Assembly: GCF_009982895.1 (NCBI RefSeq)
Contig: NZ_WXZL01000001.1
Coordinates: 62,001-126,000, forward strand
Source of the DNA: Deinococcus alpinitundrae
GTDB taxonomy: Bacteria > Deinococcota > Deinococci > Deinococcales > Deinococcaceae
DNA: 64,000 nucleotides
Direction of reading: 5' to 3'
Shown here: in pieces, positions 1-7,128 of the stretch
How the letters are laid out: every line of letters begins with the position of its first letter
Position numbering within the stretch: the stretch's first letter is position 1
Program-made: the position numbers and the translations under genes
The notes under the pieces: model-generated
Seen by the model: the letters and a program-made list of their open reading frames with translations, nothing else
What the model was told of the DNA's origin: nothing
Database searches by the model: none

Positions 1-629
1 CCGATGTACGACGAGAAGACTTGGCAGCTTGGGCAGACGAATTTCACGCCCGCCTTGAAGCCCGCCTCGAATTTGTGAATCACCGGCACGTCCTGACCGC
101 CAATGAACCCCAATCGCCCAGTGCTGCTGGACTTGCCCGCGATGTAGCCGACCAGAAACGAGCCTTCCTGCTCGCGGAAGCGCAGCCCGACCGTGTTGTC
201 GCCGGTGGGCAGATCGTCGATCACCGCGAACTTGGTGTCGGTGTGGTTGCGGGCAGTGTCCTCGATGCTTTCCTTATTGGCAAATCCGACCCCGATCACC
301 AGATTCGCGCCGCCCTGAGCCAGCGGCTCTGCCCCGCGCGTGGTGACACCCTTGGCCGTCTCGACCGGGCTAAACAGGCTCACCTTCACGCCGAAATCCT
401 TGGCGGCGCGCTGCGCACCTTCCCAGGCGGCCTGGTTGAAGGAGCGGTCGTTCTTGCCGCCGGTATCGAAGGCGATGCCGACCTTGATCGGTACCGCTTT
501 GGCGGCTGAGGTTTGAACGGGCACAATTTTGGTGGACGCAGCCTGGGCGGGCGCGACCTGGGCAGCGCAGGCGGCGGAGAAGGCGAGCAGCACGGCGGTA
601 ACAGCAGTCCAGCGGTGAACGAGAGCCAT
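1..629 (-). CDS. BMP-family ABC transporter substrate-binding protein, 3' end outside window
   Basis: The ATG is at 629 and the frame stays open to the window edge (209 codons seen), so the C-terminus is missing. Residues 1-30 form a signal peptide (Arg-containing n-region, Ala/Leu core, CAAQVAPAQA end). Residues 54-70 hold DTGGKNDRSFNQAAWEGA, which matches the DxGGxxDxSFNxxA signature of basic membrane proteins (Med/PnrA-like). Such proteins bind nucleosides or related ligands outside the membrane and deliver them to an ABC importer. The permease and ATPase genes are not in the window and may lie further left. The ligand cannot be told from this sequence. Confidence 0.85.
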   Translation of the reverse strand, partial: MALVHRWTAVTAVLLAFSAACAAQVAPAQAASTKIVPVQTSAAKAVPIKVGIAFDTGGKNDRSFNQAAWEGAQRAAKDFGVKVSLFSPVETAKGVTTRGAEPLAQGGANLVIGVGFANKESIEDTARNHTDTKFAVIDDLPTGDNTVGLRFREQEGSFLVGYIAGKSSSTGRLGFIGGQDVPVIHKFEAGFKAGVKFVCPSCQVFSSYI

Positions 630-720
630 GAGTGCATCTTGCCCAAGTCGCTGTCACGCCGTTCTGACGCCCAATCAGCTTCAGAACTGTGAAGTCGGAA
701 TTGTGAAGATGGGCGGCGAC

Positions 721-2214
721 TCAGCGCAGCGCCGCCGCCAGGCGCTCGACGCCCTCCCGGATGGCCACCGGCGTTAGGTGCGCGAAGGCCAGCAGCACAG
801 CGGCCTCGCCGGGACGCAGGCGCAGTTCGCCGCAGACGCTCAGGCCCACGCCCGCCTGTGCAGCGCGGCGCTGCACCTCCAATTCACTCAGGTGCGGCGG
901 CAGCGGCAGGTACAGATGGGTTCCGGCAGCCACCCGGCGCGGCGACCAGCCGGGCAACTCCCGTTTCAGGGCCGAGAGCAGCGTGTCGTGGCGGCTTCTG
1001 AGTTCGCTGCGGGCACGCCTGAGGTGCCGGGCGTAGCCGCCGCTCGACAGAAACCCGGCCAGCGCCAGCGCGTCGAGGGTGGGTGGAGTACGCTGGGTCA
1101 CCGGGCGGGTGCGGGTCAGCAGTTCGGTGACGTGGGCCGGGGCCACCAGGTAGCCGCTCCTGAGGGCAGGCGCGAGGCTCTGGCTGAAGGTGCCCAGCAG
1201 CATGACCCGTTCGGGGGCCTGGCCTTGCAGCGAGGCGGGCGCGCGGGCAGCGTAGTGCAAATCGGCAGCGTAGTCGTCCTCGATCAGCCACGCGCCGCTG
1301 CGCCGCGACCAGTCGATCAGCGCTGCCCGCCGAGCTGCCGAGAGCGTGACCCCGGTGGGAAACTGCGTGCCGGGCGTCAGGTAGGCCAGCACCGCCCTCG
1401 GCGGCAGGTTGTCGGTTCCGGCTCCTTGATCGTCCACCGCCAGCGGCCAGAGTCCGGCTCCGGTGGCCTGAAACGCCGCGCGCGCGCCGGGGTAACCGGG
1501 ATCTTCGAGCACCACCACTCGGCCCGCTTCCAGCAGCAGCCGCGAGAGGGCATCGAGCGCTTCCTGCGCGCCGCCGGTCAGCAGCAGCATGTCGGGCGTG
1601 AGGCGTGCGCCGCGCTCCCGGCGCAGCCACTCGCACAGCGCCAGGCGCGTGACGAGCGGGCCGCGCGGATCCGGCGGGCTGCTGGCCGCATCGAAGGCAT
1701 GCTGAGCCAGCGCCTGCGCCCACTGCGCCGAGGGAAACAGACCGCTGGGTGACTGGCCGACCCGGAAATCGGTCCACGCCGTTGGATGCCCTGCCGCCTG
1801 ATTGCTGCGGGCGTCGCCGGGCAGCGGCCCCTGGGCTTCCAGCGCCCGGCGTGCCCAGGCGCTGAGCAGCAGCGGCGGGCCAGACAGCGGCCCAGCCGTA
1901 CTCGGTAGCGGCGGCAGGGCGGCCACCACACTGCCGCTGCGTGCCCGGACAGCGAGATAGCCCTCGGCCTCAAGCTGCTCCAGCGCGCCCATCACGGTGT
2001 TGCGGGCCACACCCCAGTGCCGGGCCAGCTCGCGGCTGCCCGGCAACTTCTCGCCGGGAACGAGCAGGCCCGTCTGAATGCCCTCTCGCAGGGCACGGGT
2101 CACGCGGGCGTGCTTAGATTCGTCGGGCAGGGCCATCGGCAGCGGCAACACCGCTGTATGGTAGCGGGCACCCTGAGCCGGAGCTGTAGGCACGCAGACC
2201 TCGCGCCGGGTCAC
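721..2214 (-). CDS. MocR/GntR-family regulator with aminotransferase-like domain
   Basis: 497 residues from a GTG start. An N-terminal GntR winged helix (about 33-100, with GSRELARHWGVARNTVMGAL) is followed by a fold-type I aminotransferase-like domain (about 140-497), the MocR layout of PdxR and GabR. In the second domain LEDPGYPG and LIEDDYAADLHY are normal, but the segment GTFSQSLAPALRSGYLVAP has Gln345 (codon 1180-1182) where the PLP-binding Lys is expected. The usual TPxHQxPxG motif also reads TPGTQFPTG. The protein is probably a transcription factor that no longer forms an internal aldimine. It is divergent from the gene at 2249, with only 34 bases between the start codons, and could control it. 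Confidence 0.85.
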   Translation of the reverse strand: MTRREVCVPTAPAQGARYHTAVLPLPMALPDESKHARVTRALREGIQTGLLVPGEKLPGSRELARHWGVARNTVMGALEQLEAEGYLAVRARSGSVVAALPPLPSTAGPLSGPPLLLSAWARRALEAQGPLPGDARSNQAAGHPTAWTDFRVGQSPSGLFPSAQWAQALAQHAFDAASSPPDPRGPLVTRLALCEWLRRERGARLTPDMLLLTGGAQEALDALSRLLLEAGRVVVLEDPGYPGARAAFQATGAGLWPLAVDDQGAGTDNLPPRAVLAYLTPGTQFPTGVTLSAARRAALIDWSRRSGAWLIEDDYAADLHYAARAPASLQGQAPERVMLLGTFSQSLAPALRSGYLVAPAHVTELLTRTRPVTQRTPPTLDALALAGFLSSGGYARHLRRARSELRSRHDTLLSALKRELPGWSPRRVAAGTHLYLPLPPHLSELEVQRRAAQAGVGLSVCGELRLRPGEAAVLLAFAHLTPVAIREGVERLAAALR

Positions 2215-2236
2215 GGTTCCGGGCCGCGCCGCACCC

Positions 2237-2242
2237 TAGACT
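2237..2242 (+). promoter_or_regulatory. -10 box of a leaderless promoter (TAGACT)
   Basis: TAGACT lies six bases before the GTG at 2249. Transcription would begin at or next to the start codon. It sits in the short space between two divergent genes, so a regulator bound here could affect both. Confidence 0.6.
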
Positions 2243-2248
2243 TTTCGG

Positions 2249-2782
2249 GTGCCTTCCACCCCTCCCAGCCCGGTCAGCGAACTGCTGCTTGAATACCAGC
2301 ACTACATCGTGGCCTACCGGCTGCGGCGCACCCTCGGCGGCGGCCTGACGCCCGCTGGTGCGCAACTGTCGCTGGGCGAGTACGGTCTGGCCCGCAATCA
2401 ACGCCAAGCGCTGGCCCGCCAGATGATCTCGCGGGCCTGTGCGCCCGGCACCCTCAGCCGCCTGGACGCCATGACCGATACTTTGATGTTCGGCTTCTGG
2501 CACAACCCGGCACAGGTGGCCGACTTTGTTCGCGCCGCCATCCGTCAGGGCGGGCACCCGGCGCTGGAGCAGCCCGCCGTCTTCGCCGAGTTGCTGAGTG
2601 CGGCCGAGCGCGCCCGGCTCGGCCCGGACGGGGTCAGCCGGATCATCCGGCACTACTACGCCTGCTTGGCGACAGCGGCCCTGTATACCAATCCGCACGG
2701 CATGGACGAGGCCTGGGCCAGAATCGAGGCCGAGACGGTGCCGCTGTTCGTGGACGAGCTGGCCGCAGCGGAGCGGCGCTGA
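2249..2782 (+). CDS. conserved hypothetical protein, 177 aa
   Basis: A GTG start is chosen because TAGACT at 2237-2242 lies six bases upstream and the codon use is typical of the region. The product is soluble and mainly helical by composition, with no signal peptide or membrane segment and no motif I recognise (HYYACLATAALYTNPHGMDE is a distinctive stretch). The stop is five bases before the comF-like start, so the two are likely co-transcribed. Function unknown. Confidence 0.75.
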   Translation: MPSTPPSPVSELLLEYQHYIVAYRLRRTLGGGLTPAGAQLSLGEYGLARNQRQALARQMISRACAPGTLSRLDAMTDTLMFGFWHNPAQVADFVRAAIRQGGHPALEQPAVFAELLSAAERARLGPDGVSRIIRHYYACLATAALYTNPHGMDEAWARIEAETVPLFVDELAAAERR

Positions 2783-2787
2783 GCAAT

Positions 2788-3429
2788 TTGGCAGGCTTCC
2801 TGCGCGCGTTGTTGCCGCGTCCCTGTCCCGGCTGCGGCGCGGCGCTGGGGCAGGAGAGCGGGCTGTGCCGGTCCTGCCGGGCCGAACTGCGCCCGCGCCT
2901 GGAGCGCCACTCGATGCTCAACAATGCCGCGGTGCCGCATCTGGTGCTCCTGGGCGAACACAAGGCCATGCTGCGCCGGGCCGCCCGCGAGCTGAAATAC
3001 GGCGGCCACCGCGATCTGGCGCAGGTGCTGGGCGCGGCCCTGGCACGCGGTGTGCCCAGCGAGTGGCAGCTGAGGGCGGTGAGTGCCGTGCCGATGCACG
3101 CGGGGCGCCAGCGCCAGCGCCGCTTCAACCACGCTGAGCTGCTGGCCCGCTGCCTGGCCGCCGAACTGGGTCTGCCCTACCACGACAGCCTGCGCCGTAC
3201 CCGCGCCACCACCCAGCAGGCCAAACTCAGCGGTCAGGCCCGGCTGGGCAACCTGGCCGGAGCCTTCGCGGTCCAGGGCAGTGGCCTGAGCCTGATGGAA
3301 AGCGCCACCCCGCAGCCCTTACTCCTGGTCGATGATGTGATGACCACCGGCGCAACCTTGAAGGCCTGCCGAGACGCGCTGGCCGGGGGCGGCGTGACCG
3401 AGGTGTACTACGCGGTCATCACCCGCTAG
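2788..3429 (+). CDS. ComF family phosphoribosyltransferase-like protein
   Basis: 213 residues from a TTG start. The N-terminus has a four-cysteine zinc ribbon (CPGCG and CRSC, about residues 13-30). The C-terminus has the type I phosphoribosyltransferase PRPP loop LLLVDDVMTTGATL (about 176-189). ComF proteins are needed for DNA uptake during natural transformation and act in the cytoplasm on incoming single strands; the enzymatic activity is unproven. Deinococcus is naturally competent, which fits. The gene follows the 2249 gene by five bases. Confidence 0.9.
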   Translation: MAGFLRALLPRPCPGCGAALGQESGLCRSCRAELRPRLERHSMLNNAAVPHLVLLGEHKAMLRRAARELKYGGHRDLAQVLGAALARGVPSEWQLRAVSAVPMHAGRQRQRRFNHAELLARCLAAELGLPYHDSLRRTRATTQQAKLSGQARLGNLAGAFAVQGSGLSLMESATPQPLLLVDDVMTTGATLKACRDALAGGGVTEVYYAVITR

Positions 3430-3959
3430 GCCAGTTCGGGCAACCGCTCCCCCGCTTCCACTGCACTCCTGAGCCAGTTGCCTGCGGGCGGCAGTGGGCA
3501 GGTCCAGGCGTCGCTGTAGGCGCAGTAGGGATGGTAGGCCCGGTTGAAATCCAGCGTTACGGTGTCACCGGATAGCGGCGCGTCGAGGTAGCGGCCCGCG
3601 CCGTAGGTCAGCCCGCCGCTGGTCCCGTCCCGGAACGGCACGAACAGCGCCGCTGGGGCCTCGTCACCCTGGCGGGCATACAGGGTCAGCCGCTCGCCGC
3701 CGGGCAATTCGGCTATGCCCCAGGTGACGAACGGCTGGGTTTCGCCGGGCGTGGTGGTCGCCAGTGTCACGGCTTCGGCGGACAGCCGGTCCACCTTCAA
3801 CTGCAGATTCCAGGCTGGGTCGGGTGGAAAATAACTCAGGCCCCCAAACCCGCTCACTTCTGTGAGTGGCCCACGACCGCTGCGAAAGTGGGCGTCCTTA
3901 CGGGCGCGAAACGCGGCCAGCTCGCCCAGCCAGCTCGCCAGCACCGCGTTGATCACCAT
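3426..3959 (-). CDS. DUF1684 domain protein
   Basis: 177 residues. The C-terminal half carries the DUF1684 hallmarks: [20 protein letters not shown] followed by [20 protein letters not shown] and a closing AGERL. The biochemical role of the family is unknown to me. There is no signal peptide. It overlaps the comF-like gene tail to tail by four bases and the S4 gene upstream by seven bases, so it is probably translated from the same minus-strand message as that gene. Confidence 0.88.
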   Translation of the reverse strand: MVINAVLASWLGELAAFRARKDAHFRSGRGPLTEVSGFGGLSYFPPDPAWNLQLKVDRLSAEAVTLATTTPGETQPFVTWGIAELPGGERLTLYARQGDEAPAALFVPFRDGTSGGLTYGAGRYLDAPLSGDTVTLDFNRAYHPYCAYSDAWTCPLPPAGNWLRSAVEAGERLPELA

Positions 3960-4168
3960 TCGACGGGGTGGAGCACGCCGTGAATTTCGACCACGTCGCC
4001 GCGCTGGAGTTTTTTGCGGCGGCGCGTCTCGACCTCGCCGTTAAGTTTGACCTCGCCATTCTGGACCCGGAATTTGGCCTCGCCCCCGGTGTCCACCAGC
4101 CCCTTGAGCTTCAGGAAATCTTGCAGATCGATGGTGCCAGACGCGGCGGATGCAGGGATGTCGTTCAT
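3953..4168 (-). CDS. small S4-domain RNA-binding protein
   Basis: 71 residues when started at the ATG at 4168, which has GAAGG eight bases upstream; an in-frame start at 4237 would run into the preceding gene. The sequence is essentially one S4 domain: [20 protein letters not shown], then [20 protein letters not shown]. This matches the YaaA/RlbA-type stand-alone S4 proteins that bind structured RNA, often linked to ribosome assembly. It lies between an exported-protein operon and the DUF1684 gene. Confidence 0.88.
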   Translation of the reverse strand: MNDIPASAASGTIDLQDFLKLKGLVDTGGEAKFRVQNGEVKLNGEVETRRRKKLQRGDVVEIHGVLHPVEW

Positions 4169-4199
4169 GGCCTTCAAGTATGACTCAGGCAAGTCCAGC

Positions 4200-4757
4200 T
4201 CAGGGAATCCGGTACTCGTCGCCGAATAGACGGACATCGCTCTCGTCCACCCGTCCGTCGCGGTTGAGGTCGCCAGGTAGGCCGCCGCCGGTCTTGCCGT
4301 AATTGCCCATCAGGAGTGCCAGATCCGTCAGATCGACCTGACCGTCGCCGTTCACGTCGGCCCCGCTGAGTTTGCGCCGGGCCGCCTGGGGCGTGAACTC
4401 GCTGAGGCCCAGCAAACTGCCGATCTCGGCACGCACCGCCTGCGCGAGCGGCAGCGGTCCCTGGGGATTGAATTCGGTGCGCCGCACACCACCCACCGTC
4501 AGGGTGCGCGACGACACGTCGGGGTTGAACGGCACGCTGCCGCCCAGCACCAGCAGCGCGCCGCCGCCCTGGGCACTGTCGTCAAGCGTCACCGGGAAGT
4601 CAGGACTGCTGAGGGCCGCGAGCGCCGCGACCACCGCCTGCCGCAGCGCCTGACCGTCGGGCCGCAGCGGCACACTGGCGAAGCTGGCCGCCTGCACCGT
4701 ACTGGACAGAACACCCGCGCTGAGCGTCAGGCAGGCCACCATCAACCAGCGCTTCAC
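4200..4757 (-). CDS. exported protein with dockerin-like calcium repeats
   Basis: 185 residues with a signal peptide (about 1-24, ending VQA). Residues 30-125 are an unassigned globular region. Residues 133-180 contain two dockerin type I/EF-hand-like loops, [20 protein letters not shown] and [16 protein letters not shown], with the Asp/Asn spacing for calcium. Dockerins bind cohesin domains to assemble proteins outside the cell. The start ATG overlaps the stop of the preceding gene (ATGA at 4754-4757), so translation is likely coupled. A possible cohesin-like partner is encoded two genes upstream at 5992. Confidence 0.8.
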   Translation of the reverse strand: MKRWLMVACLTLSAGVLSSTVQAASFASVPLRPDGQALRQAVVAALAALSSPDFPVTLDDSAQGGGALLVLGGSVPFNPDVSSRTLTVGGVRRTEFNPQGPLPLAQAVRAEIGSLLGLSEFTPQAARRKLSGADVNGDGQVDLTDLALLMGNYGKTGGGLPGDLNRDGRVDESDVRLFGDEYRIP

Positions 4758-5995
4758 TTACCCGCCTGGGCACGGGCGTCAAGTACGGTTTTGCGAAAGG
4801 TTTCCAGCGACATCTGGCCGGGCAGTGGCGCGGCAGGCGCGGCCTCTGCAGCCGGGGGCAGCGTCGGCACTGAGGTGGCCGTGGCTGGAGCCGGGCTGGC
4901 ACTCAGCTGGCCCGAACCGGTCGGCGCTGGCGTGCTCTGTGCCGGGTTGGGCTGGGTTGTACCGGGCGGAGTCGAATTGGGTAGGGCTGGGTCGGTCTGT
5001 GCCGGGGCGGGCGATCCGATGGACGGTGAGCCTGCCGGAACGGAAGGGTTGGGCACAGCGGGAGCGGCTGCCGTGGGGGTGAGCGCGCTGGCGGGCGCTG
5101 GACTGCCAATCGCTGGAGTGCCAGTTGCTGGAGTGCCGGGCGCTGGGCTGACCGGAGCGACATCAACTGGAGCGGGCGCAGACGAGGCCGGTTGGGTGGA
5201 AGCCGGGTTAACCGGAGCCGTCGGCACAGCGGGCACGGCAGGTGTCACCGATGCGGAGGCCGATTCGTCGAGGGCGGTGGGTGGCAGGGTCACCGCTGCA
5301 GGTGGCGTCGTGGTAGCAGCGGTGGCAGAAGACGCAGGGGGAGTGACAGGAACCAGGGTGGATTGGGCCACGTTCGGCTGTGTCGTGGGCGGCTGTACTA
5401 TGGGCGGCTGCGTCGTACTCAGCTGCGCCGCGTTGGGTAGGGTGGTGGGCGCTGGCGTCGTGGTCGCCGCAGCCGCATCGGTCGGCGCGGCCCCGACAGG
5501 CACGGTGGGAGAAGCGGCGGGCACAGCTGACACGTTCGCCACTGGTGCAACCGGAGTCACGCCGGGGGTACCGTCCGGCAAATTGAGCACCACCTTGCTG
5601 CTTCCCGTACCCTGCACCGGGTAAAACCCCTGGTTGAAGCCCACCAGGGGACTGTCATAGCGCGATTTGTAGAGCAGCAGCAGCATCTCGCCGCCGGTCA
5701 GCAGCGGCCCGTCCTGAAGACCACCGAGCACCCACACGCTGGGACTGTCCTGCGACTTTGGCAGGCTCTGGGCGTCGCCTGCCAGGGTCTCCAGCACGGT
5801 CAGTGGGTACACCGTCCAGGTCTGCCCGCTTTCCTGCACGCTCGTCGGGGCTTGCACGGTGGCCCGCACGATCACGTCAGCCTTGATGGCCTGCTGGACC
5901 AGCGTCAGCCTCGGCGCGGAGGTGGCTGCCGCCAGGGTCAGCAGGCCCATCAGCGCGGCGTGACCCAGAGAACGAGCGTTGAAGAGGCGCTTCAC
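4754..5995 (-). CDS. exported protein with long Pro/Ala/Thr-rich region
   Basis: 413 residues. The N-terminus MKRLFNARSLGHAALMGLLT looks like a signal peptide. A globular domain follows (about 30-145, with VYPLTVLETLAGDAQSLP and GGEMLLLLYKSRYDSPLVGF). Residues about 150-385 are low-complexity Pro/Ala/Thr/Ser, then a short tail [19 protein letters not shown]. The middle resembles an extracellular linker or wall-spanning region. It is the central gene of a tight three-gene minus-strand operon, overlapping both neighbours by four bases. No enzymatic function is visible. Confidence 0.8.
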   Translation of the reverse strand: MKRLFNARSLGHAALMGLLTLAAATSAPRLTLVQQAIKADVIVRATVQAPTSVQESGQTWTVYPLTVLETLAGDAQSLPKSQDSPSVWVLGGLQDGPLLTGGEMLLLLYKSRYDSPLVGFNQGFYPVQGTGSSKVVLNLPDGTPGVTPVAPVANVSAVPAASPTVPVGAAPTDAAAATTTPAPTTLPNAAQLSTTQPPIVQPPTTQPNVAQSTLVPVTPPASSATAATTTPPAAVTLPPTALDESASASVTPAVPAVPTAPVNPASTQPASSAPAPVDVAPVSPAPGTPATGTPAIGSPAPASALTPTAAAPAVPNPSVPAGSPSIGSPAPAQTDPALPNSTPPGTTQPNPAQSTPAPTGSGQLSASPAPATATSVPTLPPAAEAAPAAPLPGQMSLETFRKTVLDARAQAGK

Positions 5996-7005
5996 TTGCC
6001 GTCTCCAGGTGTGACCGGGGCGGGCGGGGTGGGATCTGGTTTGACGGGGTCGGTGGTGCCGGGCGCAGGAGTGGCCGGGTCCGCCTTGTCCGGATCAGCT
6101 TTGTCGGCACCGCTCTGGTCGGTTGTAGGCGGCTCGGTGGCGGGCTGGGCCGGGATGGGGTTGGCCATGTTGCTACTGGCCGGGGTCGACGCCGAACCGG
6201 TTCCCGGCGGGGAAGTAGGCGTCGCCGCATCGGTTGATGGACTGCCAGGCGCCGGTTGCGGCTTGACCTCGCGCACCACCTTACCCGCCCCGTCCTGGGC
6301 CAGCACGAAGCTGGTGGAGCCGGAGGCCACCACGCCCAGCGTCAGCGGCTGATTGTTCGAGGGCTTGAGGCTGATCATGGCGACCTGAGAAGCGTTTTTC
6401 GGCGTCAGGCGGAAGCCGAAATCAAGCACCAGGGTATGACCGCTCTGCTTCCAGAACACGATGGGGCGGCCCGCGTCGGTGCCGCCGAGCGACTGCACGC
6501 CGGTCACCTGGGCGTTGTCGGGCAGCACCCAGGTAAAGCGGGCCGCCCGCACCCCACGCGGTCCCTGCACGTTCAGCGGAATGCGGGTCTCGCCGCGCAG
6601 TTCACCGCCCGGCAGCTTCGGCACGAAATCGAGCGGCGGCAGCTCGGCCACCGACAGGTTAAACGTCTGGGACTTGACGCTGAGGTTGGCGTCGCTGACT
6701 TCCAGCGTGAAGGTGGCACTGCCGGTCGCCGTCGGCGTGCCGGTGATGGTGGCGCTGCCGCCCCCCGAGAACTTGAGGCCGTCCGGCAGCGTGCCGCTGG
6801 TGAGGCGCACGCTGTAGGGGCCGGTGCCGCCCAGCGGCGCGACGGTGCCGCTGTAGGTTTCACCCACATAGGCGGTGCCCAGCGACGCGCTGCTGAAACT
6901 CAGCAGATCGCGGCTGGACGTCGAGGTGGCGCTCGGCGTGCTGCCACTGCCGCAGGCGCTCAGGAGCAAGGTCGCCCCAACGAGGGCGGGAAACAGTCGG
7001 TTCAT
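5992..7005 (-). CDS. lipoprotein with Ig-like and possible cohesin-like domains
   Basis: 337 residues if started at the ATG at 7005, which places a good lipobox (LLLSAC, Cys18); an in-frame start at 7068 would bury the signal peptide. Residues about 33-118 form a putative Ig (He_PIG) domain with GTLPDGLKFSGGGSATITGT. Residues about 120-245 read like a nine-strand beta sandwich with cohesin-type landmarks (GETRIPLNVQGPRGVRAARF, then VTGVQSL and VLDFGFRL). The tail is Pro/Thr/Asp-rich. It heads the operon that ends with a dockerin-like protein, so a role as a surface anchor is plausible but inferred. Confidence 0.75.
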   Translation of the reverse strand: MNRLFPALVGATLLLSACGSGSTPSATSTSSRDLLSFSSASLGTAYVGETYSGTVAPLGGTGPYSVRLTSGTLPDGLKFSGGGSATITGTPTATGSATFTLEVSDANLSVKSQTFNLSVAELPPLDFVPKLPGGELRGETRIPLNVQGPRGVRAARFTWVLPDNAQVTGVQSLGGTDAGRPIVFWKQSGHTLVLDFGFRLTPKNASQVAMISLKPSNNQPLTLGVVASGSTSFVLAQDGAGKVVREVKPQPAPGSPSTDAATPTSPPGTGSASTPASSNMANPIPAQPATEPPTTDQSGADKADPDKADPATPAPGTTDPVKPDPTPPAPVTPGDGK

Positions 7006-7115
7006 GGACAGCAGTTTAACGGCTCTGGGTGAGTACCGATACGCGGTCTGCTGAGCCGCCGCCCTCACAACCGCCCAGCGTCAGCCAGGCTGCCTTCCAT
7101 GGCGCGGCCCGGCGC

Positions 7116-7121
7116 TAGACT
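7116..7121 (+). promoter_or_regulatory. -10 box (TAGACT) of the peptidase gene
   Basis: TAGACT lies seven bases before the ATG at 7129 and no Shine-Dalgarno sequence is present. This supports 7129, not the in-frame ATG at 7099 that precedes the box, as the start of translation. Confidence 0.6.
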
Positions 7122-7128
7122 TCTCGTC

